Shown here: positions 46,799 through 56,465 of the stretch, piece by piece
How the letters are laid out: every line of letters starts with the position of its first letter
How positions within the stretch are numbered: position 1 is the first letter of the stretch
Made by a program: the position numbers and the translations under genes
Origin: JALYLC01 sp963743275
Lineage (GTDB): Bacteria; Actinomycetota; Thermoleophilia; Gaiellales; JALYLC01
Direction of reading: 5' to 3'
Assembly (NCBI GenBank): GCA_963743275.1
Contig: CAVUPB010000007.1
Coordinates: 496,001 to 560,000 of the forward strand
Length of the DNA: 64,000 nt
The notes under the pieces: model-generated
The model's database searches: none
The model's input: the letters and a program-made list of their open reading frames with translations, nothing else
Told to the model about the DNA's origin: nothing

Positions 46799-46972
46799 GT
46801 GCGAGAGCTCGAGATCACGCCCGAGCCGCCGACGCCGGCGATCGCCGCGGCCATCGCGCGGGCGGTCGAGCAGCTCGAGCGCGAGGAAGGGCTGACGGGT
46901 GCGGGGGCGCACGAGCGGTCGGCGTGGGCCGCCGAGGCGCGGCGCGAGCTCGTCGACGATGGCCTCGCCTGA
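46799..46972 (+). CDS. Probable acyl-CoA carboxylase epsilon subunit
   Basis: 57 aa from GTG 46799: VRELEITPEPPTPAIAAAIA, then a helical middle and SAWAAEARRELVDDGLA. The TPxxIAAxxxAV start and the closing SAW-A-R pattern match the short actinobacterial epsilon subunits (ACC_epsilon), which bridge alpha and beta subunits. The location, between beta (42.9 kb) and alpha (49.3 kb) genes, supports this. It is short and diverged, so the call is moderate. It overlaps the pabC start by 14 bp. Confidence 0.6.
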   Translation: MRELEITPEPPTPAIAAAIARAVEQLEREEGLTGAGAHERSAWAAEARRELVDDGLA

Positions 46973-47702
46973 CGTCCTCCTCGGCGCGGGTCTGTACGAG
47001 ACCGTTCGCGTCTCGGACGGTCGGGCGCTGCACGGCGAGCGCCACCTCGAGCGCATGACCGCATCGGCGCATGCGCTCGGGCTGCCGGCGCCCGGGCGAG
47101 CGGCGTTCGCCCGCACGATCGCGCAGGCCGCCGGCAGCGGCGAGGTCGTGCGCGTGCTGCTGTACGCCCCGCGCGGCGAGGCCGAGCTGCAGGGCGAGCG
47201 CCGCGCGGCGCTTCCCGCCGAGCCCGTGCGCCTGACGGCGCTCGGCGGCTGGTACGCCCCCGGCTATCTGCTGCGCGAGCACAAGCTCACGAGTCACTTC
47301 CACGGCGTGCAGGGGCGGCGCATCGCGCAGGCCGCCGGCTTCGACGACGCCCTTCTCGTCTCGCACGACGGGCGGGTGGGGGAGGCCACGAACGCGAACG
47401 TCGCGCTGCTGGCCGGCGGCGCGCTCGTCACGCCCTCGGTCGACGGGCTGCTGCCGGGCGTCTGCCGCGCGGCCCTGCTCGATGCCGCACGCGGGCTCGG
47501 GCTGGTGGTGGAGGCGCGGCCCGTCGCGCTCAGCGAGCTGATCGACGCCGACGGCGTCATCCTCACGTCGTCGCCGCGCGGGATCAGCGAGGTCGCAGGG
47601 CTCGACGGCCATGAGCTCCGCCGCGGCTCGCCCGACCTGCTGGGCGCGCTGCGCGCCGGCATCGCCGCCTCGGCGCGCGCCCACGCGCTGGCGCTCGGGT
47701 GA
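46959..47702 (+). CDS. pabC: Aminotransferase class IV, aminodeoxychorismate lyase-like
   Basis: 247 aa PLP enzyme; K109 in REHKLTSHF is the PLP lysine. Other marks: GLYETVRVSDGRALHGERHLERM, VGEATNANVALL, TPSVDGLLPGVCRAALL and TSSPRGISEV. It would release pyruvate from aminodeoxychorismate to give 4-aminobenzoate for folate. The adjacent pabB supports this over a branched-chain aminotransferase. ATG 46959 lies inside the preceding gene; the stop overlaps pabB as GTGA. Confidence 0.88.
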   Translation: MASPDVLLGAGLYETVRVSDGRALHGERHLERMTASAHALGLPAPGRAAFARTIAQAAGSGEVVRVLLYAPRGEAELQGERRAALPAEPVRLTALGGWYAPGYLLREHKLTSHFHGVQGRRIAQAAGFDDALLVSHDGRVGEATNANVALLAGGALVTPSVDGLLPGVCRAALLDAARGLGLVVEARPVALSELIDADGVILTSSPRGISEVAGLDGHELRRGSPDLLGALRAGIAASARAHALALG

Positions 47703-49035
47703 ACGCGGCCCGCGCGGCGCCCGCCTCCCGCCGCCGCGTGCTCGCGGAGGTCATGCCCGCGCGCGGCGTCGAGCCGGCGGCCGCGCTGCACGCGCTCGCA
47801 GGGCCGGGGAGCGTCCTGCTCGAGTCCGGCGAGGGACGGTGGTCGTACCTCGCCCCGTGGCCGGCCGCCGTGCTCTCGCGGCGCGACCCGAACGGCGCGC
47901 TCGAGGAGGCGCGCGTCCTGCTCGACCGGCTCGCTGCCGACGTGCCCGCCGGCGCCCCGCCCTTCAGCGGGGGTCTGCTGGGATCGCTCGGCTACGACCT
48001 CGCCCGCGCGCTCGAGTCGATTCCGCAGCTCGCGCGCGACGATCTCGCGCTGCCCGCGCTGCAGCTCGCCGCCGTCGACTCGCTGTACGCGTTCGACCGC
48101 GAGCGCGACGAGCTGTGGCTCGTGGCGCGCGCCGAGCGCGAGCTGCGCCGCCTGCGCGAGGGGCTCGAGCGCGTGCGCCCCGTGCCGCGGCCGGCGGCCC
48201 CGGGCGACGAGCTCCGCGGCATGCCGTACGCGCACTACCGCGCGCGCGTCGAGCGCGTGCTCGATCACATCGCGCGCGGCGACGTGTACGAGGTCAACTA
48301 CACGCAGCGGCTCGAGGGAAACTGTGCCAGTGCGCTGGATCTCTATGCGCGCCTGCGCGAGAGCGCGCCCGTGCCCTACGACCTCTACCTCGACGCGGGC
48401 GGCTGGCAGCTCGTGGGCGCGACCCCCGAGACGTTCCTGCGCGTCGACGCCGACGGACGCTGCGAGACGCGACCCATCAAGGGCACCCGCCCGCGCTCCG
48501 ACGACCCGGCCGACGACGCGGCGCTCGCGGCCGACCTCGCGACGCACCCGAAGGATCGCGCCGAGAACGTGATGATCGTCGACCTCGCGCGCAACGACCT
48601 CTCGCGCGTGTGCCTGCCGGGCACGGTGCGGGTGCCGTCGCTGTGCGCCGTCGAGTCGCATCCGACGGTGCACCAGCTCGTCTCGACGGTGACCGGACAG
48701 CTCGGGCCGGGCCGTGACGCGCTCGACCCGTGGTCGCGGCCGCCTTCGCCCCGGGTTCGATGACCGGGGCCCCCAAGGTGCGCGCGATGCAGCTGATCGA
48801 GCAGCTCGAGCCCGTCCGCCGCGGCCCCTACGCCGGAGCCTTCGGCTGGCTCGCCCCCGACGGCTCGTGCGACCTCGCCGTCGTCATCCGCACGGCCGTC
48901 GTGACCCGCGGCCGCGCCTACCTGCACGTCGGCGGTGCGATCGTGGCCGACTCGGATCCCGCCGAGGAGTACGAGGAGTCGCTGGTGAAGGCGCGCACGG
49001 TGGCCCGGGCGCTGGGCGCCTCGATCGGCTCGTAG
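47699..49035 (+). CDS. pabB: Aminodeoxychorismate synthase component I (one frame break)
   Basis: Chorismate-binding enzyme of about 445 aa. Motifs: FSGGLLGSLGYDLAR, YRARVERVLDHIARGDVYEV, NYTQRLE, GATPETFLRV, RPIKGTRPR, NVMIVDLARNDLSRVC and SMTGAPKVRAMQLIE. One break at CCC 48727-48729; adding a C joins GRDALD to VVAAAFAPG. The second frame runs to 49035. The neighbouring pabC points to folate rather than tryptophan synthesis. No glutamine amidotransferase (pabA) is present, so it lies elsewhere or ammonia is used. Confidence 0.87.
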
Positions 49036-49078
49036 ACCCGGCCGCCGCAGACCCTGGTCGTTCTGGAGCGCGGCGCGC

Positions 49079-49246
49079 CTAGTGTCCTGGGTCGGAGGTT
49101 CGGTGGTCGTGAGTGTGCTGGCCGGGTGTTCTGGGCGTGACGCGGCGTCGCCGCCCATGCAGGCCAGCCTGAGCAAGACGCCGCGTCGCGCCCAGGGCGC
49201 CCGGACGGTGCAATCGCGGCAGCGAACTTCCGACTCAGGACTCTAG
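49079..49246. mobile_element. MITE-like element with imperfect terminal inverted repeats
   Basis: Left end AGTGTCCTGGGTCGGAGG (49081 on) and the right end (49223-49244) are imperfect inverted repeats over 22 bp, about 18 matching. Both outer ends sit in CTAG (49079-49082 and 49243-49246), a candidate target-site duplication. A second inner inverted repeat (49131-49149 with 49177-49195, 18 of 19 matching, CTGGGCG/CGCCCAG) would make a long hairpin. No coding capacity, so it needs a transposase in trans. It lies directly upstream of the carboxylase alpha gene, and its right end supplies TAGACT, 9 nt before that ATG. Confidence 0.75.
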
Positions 49247-49258
49247 ACTCCCGCGGCC

Positions 49259-51010
49259 ATGCCCGCGCCGTTCCGCAAGGTGCTCGTCGCCAATCGCGGC
49301 GAGATCGCCATCCGCGTCTTCCGCGCCCTGCGCGAGCTCGGCGTCGGGTCGGTCGGCGTCTACTCCGAGGCCGATCGCGGCTCGCTGCACGTGCGCTGCG
49401 CGGACGAGGCGCGGCTGATCGGGCCCGGGGCGCCCGCCGAGAGCTACCTGCACGCGGAGCGGATCATCGCCGCCGCGCTCGCGAGCGGGGCGGAGGCGAT
49501 CCATCCGGGCTACGGGTTCCTGGCGGAGAACGCGGCGTTCGCCCGCGCGTGCGAGGAGGCCGGGCTGACCTGGATCGGCCCGCCGGCCTCGGCGATCGAG
49601 GCCATGGGATCGAAGATCGGCGCGCGGCAGCGCATGGAGGCCGCCGGAGTGCCGATCGTGCCGGGCACGACCGAGGAGATCCGCGATGCCGCGACCGTCG
49701 TCGCGCTCGGCGATCGCTACGGCTGGCCGATCGCGATCAAGGCCTCGGCCGGCGGCGGCGGGCGGGGCATGGAGGTGGTCGCGTCGGCGGCCGACGCGGA
49801 GCGCGCGCTCGAGACGGCGCGGCGCCAGGGCGAGGCCTACTTCGCCGACGCGGCGGTCTACGTCGAGAAGTACGTCGAGGACCCGCGCCACGTCGAGATC
49901 CAGGTGCTCGCCGACCGTCACGGCGCGACGATCCACCTCGGCGAGCGCGACTGCACGCTGCAGCGCCGGCACCAGAAGGTGCTCGAGGAGTCGCCCTCGC
50001 CCGCGGTCTCGCCCGAGCTGCGCGCGCGCATGGGCGCGATGGCCGTCGAGGCCGCGCGCGCCGTCGGCTACGTCGGCGCCGGCACGGTCGAGTGCCTGCT
50101 CGACCGCCACGGCGCCTTCTTCTTCCTCGAGATGAACACGCGCATCCAGGTCGAGCATCCGGTGACCGAGCTCGTCGCGGGGTTCGACCTCGTGCGCGCG
50201 CAGATCGAGATCGCCGCCGGGGCCGAGCTCCCGATCGCGCAGGCGGACGTCGAGCTGCGCGGCCACGCCTTCGAGTGCCGCATCAACGCCGAGGACGCCG
50301 GGGCGGGATTCCGGCCGGCTCCGGGACGCGTCGTGCGCTACCACGAGCCGTCCGGTCCCGGCGTGCGCGTCGACTCGGGCATCGAGGAGGGCGACGAGGT
50401 CGTCGGCCTCTACGACCCGCTGATCGCGAAGCTGTGCGTGTGGGACAGCGACCGCGAGCGCGCGCGGCTGCGCATGCTGCGGGCGCTCGACGAGCTCGTC
50501 GTCGAGGGCGTGCCGACGCTCGTGCCGCTGCACCGGCTGATCCTCCAGCACCCCGCGTTCATCGCGGGCGAGACCTGCGCGGGGCTGATCGAGGGCGAGC
50601 TCGCCGACGCGCTCGCGCCGGCGGGCCCGGCCGAGCAGCCGCCTCCGGCGGCCGAGCAGCGGCGCTACGCGGTCGAGGTCGACGGCGCGCGCTACGAGGT
50701 CGCGGTCGCGCTCCCGGCCGACGAGATGCTCGCGGCCGAGCGCCGGCGGCGGGCCGAGCGGCGCGCCGGCGGCGGCCCGGGCGCGCACGCCGGCGAGCGC
50801 ATCACGAGCCCGATGCAGGGCACGGTGCTGCGCGTCGAGGTCAGCGACGGCGACACCGTCGAGGCCGGGCAGGTGCTCGTCATCGTCGAGGCCATGAAGA
50901 TGGAGAACGAGATCCGCGCGCACGCCGCCGGGGCGGTCAGCGAGCTCGCCGTCGCGGCCGGCGACTCCGTGCGCAGCGGCCAGCCGCTGCTGCGCATCGC
51001 GGGGCAGTGA
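49259..51010 (+). CDS. pccA: Acyl-CoA carboxylase alpha subunit: biotin carboxylase and BCCP
   Basis: 583 aa. Biotin carboxylase domain (1 to about 450): KVLVANRGEIAIRVFRALRE, HPGYGFLAENA, KASAGGGGRGM (ATP-grasp), FLEMNTRIQVEHPVTE. A short linker follows. The C-terminal biotinyl domain (about 510-583) carries EAMKMEN with the biotin lysine K547. It charges biotin with CO2 for PccB. The protein is shorter than many two-domain PccA proteins because the BT linker is brief. It follows the MITE-like element by 12 bp; its stop overlaps the GNAT gene. Confidence 0.95.
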   Translation: MPAPFRKVLVANRGEIAIRVFRALRELGVGSVGVYSEADRGSLHVRCADEARLIGPGAPAESYLHAERIIAAALASGAEAIHPGYGFLAENAAFARACEEAGLTWIGPPASAIEAMGSKIGARQRMEAAGVPIVPGTTEEIRDAATVVALGDRYGWPIAIKASAGGGGRGMEVVASAADAERALETARRQGEAYFADAAVYVEKYVEDPRHVEIQVLADRHGATIHLGERDCTLQRRHQKVLEESPSPAVSPELRARMGAMAVEAARAVGYVGAGTVECLLDRHGAFFFLEMNTRIQVEHPVTELVAGFDLVRAQIEIAAGAELPIAQADVELRGHAFECRINAEDAGAGFRPAPGRVVRYHEPSGPGVRVDSGIEEGDEVVGLYDPLIAKLCVWDSDRERARLRMLRALDELVVEGVPTLVPLHRLILQHPAFIAGETCAGLIEGELADALAPAGPAEQPPPAAEQRRYAVEVDGARYEVAVALPADEMLAAERRRRAERRAGGGPGAHAGERITSPMQGTVLRVEVSDGDTVEAGQVLVIVEAMKMENEIRAHAAGAVSELAVAAGDSVRSGQPLLRIAGQ

Positions 51011-51567
51011 GCACGCCGGTCCTGCAGACGCCGCGCCTGCTCCTGCGCGCATGGCGCCCGTCGGACCGCGAGCCGTTCGCCGCGCTCAACGCCGACGCGC
51101 GCGTCATGGAGTTCCTGCCCGGCCCCTTGCCGCGCCGGCAGAGCGACGCGCTCGCGCGGCGCTCCGAGCAGCACTTCGCGCGCCACGGGTTCGGGCCGTG
51201 GGCGGTCGAGGTGCCCGGCGTCGCGCCGTTCATCGGCTTCGTGGGCCTGGTCGTGCCGGCGTTCGAGGCGCACTTCACGCCCTGCGTCGAGATCGGCTGG
51301 CGCCTGGCCGCAGAGCACTGGGGCCAGGGGTACGCGACCGAGGCGGCGCTCGCGAGCGCCCGCCACGCGTTCGAGGTCGTCGGCATCCGCGAGCTCGTCG
51401 CGTTCACGACGCCGGCGAACGTGCGCTCGCAGGCGGTCATGCAGCGCATCGGCATGACGCACGATCCCGCCGACGACTTCGACCATCCCCGCCTCGCTCC
51501 GGGTCATCGCCTGCGACGCCACGTCCTCTATCGCATGCAGGCGAGTGGGGGTACATTGGAGCGGTGA
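51007..51567 (+). CDS. GNAT family N-acetyltransferase, RimJ/RimL-like
   Basis: 186 aa, GTG 51007 in a GTGA overlap. Acetyltransf_3 pattern: LQTPRLLLRAWRPSDREPFA, CVEIGWRLAAEHWGQGYATEAA (acetyl-CoA loop QGYATE), ELVAFTTPANVRSQAVMQRIGM. Probably acetylates a protein N-terminus or small amine. The next gene starts 4 bp inside its end. Confidence 0.92.
   Translation: MSTPVLQTPRLLLRAWRPSDREPFAALNADARVMEFLPGPLPRRQSDALARRSEQHFARHGFGPWAVEVPGVAPFIGFVGLVVPAFEAHFTPCVEIGWRLAAEHWGQGYATEAALASARHAFEVVGIRELVAFTTPANVRSQAVMQRIGMTHDPADDFDHPRLAPGHRLRRHVLYRMQASGGTLER
51552..51557 (+). promoter_or_regulatory. -10 hexamer TACATT for the first subtilase
   Basis: TACATT, exactly 6 nt, then GTG 51564. It lies inside the GNAT gene, giving a second promoter within the run. 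Confidence 0.55.
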
Positions 51568-54429
51568 CGCTGCCAGCGCGTGCCCTCTCCCTCGCGCTCG
51601 GTGCGCTGCTGGCGTCCGCCATCGCGCCCGGGCTCGCCGTCGCCGCGCCCTCCCGCGCCGAGGTCGTCGTCGAGCTCACGGCCCCGTCCGTCTCGGCCCG
51701 CGCGCCGCTCGGCGAGCTGCGCGACGCCCGCGGCCACGTCGACCTCGCACGCCTCGGCCCGCGCCTGGCGCTGGCGGAGCTGCGCGGCGAGCAGGCCGCG
51801 GTCGCGCGGCGGCTCAGGCACGCCGCGCCGGGCCTGCGCGTCCGCGCGCACATGACCACGGTCATGGACGCCCTCGTCGTGACGCTGCCGCGTGCCGAGC
51901 TCTCGCGCCTCGCCGCGGTGCCGGGCGTGCGCCGCGTGTGGCCGTCCGTGACGTACCGCGCCCAGACCGAGGGCGTGCCGGCGGTCGTCGGGGCGCCCGC
52001 GATCTGGAGCGGGCTCGCCGGCGGCGTCGCGGCGTCGGGCGACGGCGTCCGCATCGGGATCATCGACGACGGCATCGACATCACGCGCCCGTCCTTCTCG
52101 GGCGCGGGCTACCGCTATCCGCCCGGCTTCCCGAAGGGCATCCAGTCCGGGACGAACGGGAAGATCATCGTCGCGCGCGCCTTCGCCCCGCCCGGCAGCT
52201 CGGCGCGCATGCGCAGCGCCTTCGATCCCGACGGCTCCGAGCACGGCACGCACGTGGCCGGCATCGCCGCCGGCCTCTCGGGCATCTCGGGCGAGTCGCA
52301 GGGCGTCACGATCACCGGGCTCTCGGGCGTCGCCCCGCACGCCTACCTCGGCTCGTACCGCGTGCTGACGACCCCGACGCCCTCGTTCGGCCTCGACGGC
52401 AACGGCCCCGAGATCGCCCGCGCGATCGATCGCGCCGTGGCCGACGGCATGGACGTGCTCAACCTCTCGCTCGGCGAGCCCGAGGTCGAGTCGGCGAACG
52501 ATCTCGTCGCCCGCGCCATCCACGGGGCCGCGCGCGCGGGCGTCGTGACCGTGGTCGCGGCCGGCAACAGCGGCGACGACCTCGGCGGCGGATCGATCTC
52601 GTCGCCCGGCTCGGCGCTCGACGCCATCACGGTCGCGGCGACGAGCGTGGGCCACTTCAGCGGCGTCACGCTGGGCGTCCTCGGCCCCGGCGCCGTCCCC
52701 GCCGACCTCGTCTCGTTCGGCGCGGCGACGGCCAACTCCGGCGAGCTGCTGGCCGCCTGGAAGGCCGGCGTGCCGCTGGCCGTGAGCAGCACGTGCGGCG
52801 GCGGGCGCGCCGGCGCGCTGGCGCTCGTGCAGCTCGGCCCGCAGTGCTCCGCCGGCCACGCCGTGGCCGCCCTGACGCCCGGCGCGCTCGGCATCGTGCT
52901 CGCGCAGCGCGACGCGGGCGACCCGGTGCCCGTCGACGGCGGCCAGACGCGCACGCTCACGGTCTCCGACCTCGTCGGCGCCCGCCTTGCGGAGCAGGCG
53001 GCCGCCGCGGGCGGCGAGCTCTCGCTCTCGGTGGACAACGACCAGCGCGACCAGGTATCGGCGAACTCCGGCCTCATCGCCTCGTTCTCGTCGCGCGGCC
53101 CGGCGCCCTACTCGCTCGCGCTCAAGCCCGACGTCTCGGCCCCGGGGGTCGACATCGTCTCGCCGATCCCGGGCGGCTACGGCACCTGGTCCGGCACGAG
53201 CATGGCGTCGCCCGGCGTCGCGGGCGCGGCGGCGCTGCTGCGCCAGCGCCATCCCGCGTGGACGCCGGCGCAGATCAAGTCGGCGCTCGTGCTGACGGCG
53301 CGCCCGGTCTTCAACGACAAGGCGCACCGCCATCCGACGAGCGTGCTCGCCGCGGGCGGCGGCATGATCGACGTGCAGGCCGCCGATGCGCCCGGCCTCT
53401 TCGCGGAGCCCTCCGGCGTCTCCTTCGGCCTCGTGCGTCCCGCGCACTCCGAGACGCGCTCGCTCGAGCTCAGCGACGCGGGCGGCGGCGGGGGCACGTG
53501 GACGGTCGCCGCTCCGGGCCTCGCCGCACCCGCGACGGTCGACGTCCCGGCGGGCGGATCGCTCAAGCTCGAGCTCACGCTGAGCCCGCCCCCGCGCGCC
53601 TCGATCGGCAACCGCTCGGGCAACGTCGTGCTGACGTCCGGCGCGCACACGGTGCACATCCGCTGGTGGGGCTACGTCGAGCGGCCGCGGCTGGCCGATG
53701 TCCCCTCGCGGCCGCTGCGGGCCGGGCACTGGATCTCGGGCAACACGCGCGAGGGCGACGAAGAGCGTGCAGCACTACCGCTGGCCCGCGGCGCCGGGCG
53801 GCAGCGGCCTGCCGCGCATCTACCCCGGCCGCGAGCAGCTGTGGTCGTTCACGGTTCCGGCGGGCGCGCGCAACGCCGGCGTCGTCGCCGACGGCGCCGT
53901 CGTCCCGCAGATCCTGCTGGCGCGCGACGAGAACCGCCTCGCCGGCGAGGCCGCGCTGCCGTCGAACGGCAATCCGTACCTCGAGACGTACGGCCGCTTC
54001 GAGCGCGTCAGCGGACTGCTCGTGCCCGGTCCGGGCCGCTACTACGTCGTCGTCGAGACGCGGCCGGGCCACACGCCCGGGCCGTACCGCCTGCGGCTCT
54101 GGATCGACGACCGCACGCCGCCCGCGATCCGCGCGATCACGCGGCACGTCGGCGCCGACGGCATGCTGCGCTTCCACGTCTCGGACCGCGGCAGCGGCGT
54201 CAGCATCCCGGACGTGGTCGTGCGCGTCGACGGCACGCAGGAGGACGTCTCCGTCACGGCCGGCGGCGAGGCGAGCGTGCGCGTCGCCGGGCTCGAGCGG
54301 GGGCGGCACCGGCTCGAGATCGTGGCCTCCGACCTGCAGGAGACGAAGAACTCCGAGAACTCCTCCGCGCTCGCGCTGCCCAACACGCGCACCGTGCACA
54401 CGGCGTTCACCGTGGGCGCGACCGGCTAG
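51564..54429 (+). CDS. Secreted S8 subtilase with PA-like insert (one frame break)
   Basis: About 954 aa after repair. Signal peptide about 1-27. A propeptide-like I9-type region (about 30-135) precedes the catalytic domain with D168 (GIIDDGID), H227 (EHGTHVAGI) and S546 (GTSMASP). Between His and Ser is a protease-associated-like insert (about 370-480). The C-terminal beta domains end ...HTAFTVGATG. One break in the GGG run at 53753-53755; after removal of a base the sequence runs into TKSVQHYRWPAAPGG. It is a paralogue of 56462-59500. Promoter TACATT 6 nt upstream. Confidence 0.88.
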
Positions 54430-54441
54430 CCTCCCGTCGGA

Positions 54442-55590
54442 ATGGATCTCTACGAGTACCAGGGCAAGCAGCTTTTCGCGCGCTTCGGCATCCCCGTCTC
54501 GGACGGCCGCGTCGCGCTCACGCCCGACGAGGCTCGCGCGGCAGCCGCCGAGCTCGGCGGGCCGGTCGTCGTCAAGGCGCAGGTGCTGACGGGAGGGCGC
54601 GGCAAGGCCGGCGGCATCAAGCTGGCCGCGACGCCCGACGAGGCCGCCGCGCGCGCGGGCGAGATCCTCGGGCTCGACATCCGCGGGCACGTCGTGCGCA
54701 CGCTCTGGATCGAGCGGGCCTCCGACATCGAGCGCGAGTACTACTTCTCGATCACGTTCGACCGCGGCGCCAAGCGCCCGCTCTTCATGCTCACGACGAG
54801 CGGCGGCGTCGACATCGAGGAGGTCGCCGAGAAGGACCCCGGAGCGATCGCGCGGCTGCACCTCGACCCGCTCGCCGGCTGGCATCCGTGGGTCGCCCGC
54901 GAGCTCTGCTTCCGCGCCGGCATCCCCGCCGCGGAGCGCAAGCAGGTCATGGCGATCATCGAGGCCTCGTACCGCGCCTTCCGCGAGGCCGACGCGATGC
55001 TCGTCGAGATCAACCCGCTGATCGTCACGCCGGACGGCGAGGTGCGCGCGCTCGACTCCAAGTTCACGGTCGACGACAACGCGCTCATGCGCCACCCCGA
55101 CATCGCCGAGATGCGCGATCTCGCGGCGGCCGACGCCCAGGAGCAGATGGCGCGCGAGAAGGGCCTGATCTACGTCAAGCTCGACGGCGAGGTCGGCGTC
55201 CTCGGCAACGGCGCCGGACTCGTGATGTCGACGCTCGACGTCGTGGCCCAGGCCGGCGGCCGCGCGGCCAACTTCCTCGACGTGGGCGGCGGAGCGCAGG
55301 CGCAGGAGATCGTCGACGCGCTCGAGGTCATCACGTCGGACGCCAAGGTGCGGGCGATCCTCTTCAACATCTTCGGCGGCATCACCCGCTGCGACGAGGT
55401 CGCCCAGGGCATCCTCGACGCGCTCGACGGCCGCGACATCGGCGTGCCGATCGTGGTGCGCCTCGACGGGACGTCCGACGAGGAGGGCCGCAAGCTGCTG
55501 TCCGACGCGAACCCGCCCGGCGTGTACGTCGAGCGCACGATGCTCGAAGCCGCGCGGCGCGCCGTCGAGCTGGCCGGGAAGGCCGCCTGA
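54442..55590 (+). CDS. sucC: Succinyl-CoA ligase (ADP-forming) beta subunit
   Basis: 382 aa. ATP-grasp domain (YEYQGKQLFARFGIPVSDGR, KAQVLTGGRGKAGGIKLA), then the CoA-ligase domain (NGAGLVMSTLDVV, FLDVGGGAQ, NIFGGITRCDEVA). Makes ATP or GTP from succinyl-CoA, linking the methylmalonyl-CoA route to the citrate cycle. TAGCCT 9 nt upstream overlaps the preceding stop. It shares bases with sucD (TGATG). Confidence 0.97.
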   Translation: MDLYEYQGKQLFARFGIPVSDGRVALTPDEARAAAAELGGPVVVKAQVLTGGRGKAGGIKLAATPDEAAARAGEILGLDIRGHVVRTLWIERASDIEREYYFSITFDRGAKRPLFMLTTSGGVDIEEVAEKDPGAIARLHLDPLAGWHPWVARELCFRAGIPAAERKQVMAIIEASYRAFREADAMLVEINPLIVTPDGEVRALDSKFTVDDNALMRHPDIAEMRDLAAADAQEQMAREKGLIYVKLDGEVGVLGNGAGLVMSTLDVVAQAGGRAANFLDVGGGAQAQEIVDALEVITSDAKVRAILFNIFGGITRCDEVAQGILDALDGRDIGVPIVVRLDGTSDEEGRKLLSDANPPGVYVERTMLEAARRAVELAGKAA

Positions 55591-56465
55591 TGCCGATCCT
55601 CGTGACCTCCGACACGCGCCTCGTGGTGCAGGGCATCACCGGCCGCGAAGGCTCGTTCCACGCCACCCGCAACCGCGACTACGGCACGGCCGTCGTCGCG
55701 GGCGTGACGCCGGGCAAGGGCGGGCAGGACGTCAACGGCATCCCCGTCTTCGACACGGTCTCCGAGGCCGTCGAGCAGCAGGGCGCCAACACCTCGATGG
55801 TCTTCGTGCCGCCGCCGTTCGCGGCCGACGCGATCTACGAGGCGGTCGACGCCGGCTGCGAGACCGTGATCTGCATCACCGAGGGGATCCCGGCGCACGA
55901 CATGCTCGACGTCTACGCCTACGTGCGCGCACGCGGCGTGACGCTGCTCGGCCCCAACTGCCCTGGTGCGCTCTCGCCCGAGGTGGCGTCCGTCGGCATC
56001 ATCCCGACGAAGGTCTTCCGCAAGGGGCCCGTGGGCCTCGTCTCGCGCTCGGGCACGCTGACCTACCAGATCGGCAACGAGCTGGCCCAGGCCGGCGTCG
56101 GCAACTCGACGATCGTCGGCATCGGCGGCGACCCGGTCGTGGGCTCGTCGTTCATCGACATCCTCGCGCGCTTCGAGAGCGATCCGCAGACCGAGCTCGT
56201 CGTGATGGTGGGCGAGATCGGCGGGGCCGAGGAGGAGCGCGCGGCCGAGTTCATCGCCGAGCACATGAGCAAGCCCGTGGTCGCCTACATCGCGGGCTTC
56301 ACGGCTCCGCCCGGCAAGACCATGGGGCACGCCGGCGCGATCATCTCGGGCTCGTCCGGGACCGCGCAGGCGAAGAAGGAAGCGCTCGAAGCCCGCGGCA
56401 TCCGCGTCGGCACCAATCCGACCGAGGCCGCCCAGATCGCCGCAGAGCGCGTTCGCTCGACGTGA
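55590..56465 (+). CDS. sucD: Succinyl-CoA ligase alpha subunit
   Basis: 291 aa. CoA-binding Rossmann part (VVQGITGREGSFHATRNRDY), EGIPAHD, GPNCPGALSP, and the phospho-histidine H247 in MGHAGAIISG. Forms the heterodimer with SucC. Its stop overlaps the next subtilase GTG as GTGA, so a core metabolic operon is translationally joined to a secreted protease. Confidence 0.97.
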   Translation: MPILVTSDTRLVVQGITGREGSFHATRNRDYGTAVVAGVTPGKGGQDVNGIPVFDTVSEAVEQQGANTSMVFVPPPFAADAIYEAVDAGCETVICITEGIPAHDMLDVYAYVRARGVTLLGPNCPGALSPEVASVGIIPTKVFRKGPVGLVSRSGTLTYQIGNELAQAGVGNSTIVGIGGDPVVGSSFIDILARFESDPQTELVVMVGEIGGAEEERAAEFIAEHMSKPVVAYIAGFTAPPGKTMGHAGAIISGSSGTAQAKKEALEARGIRVGTNPTEAAQIAAERVRST

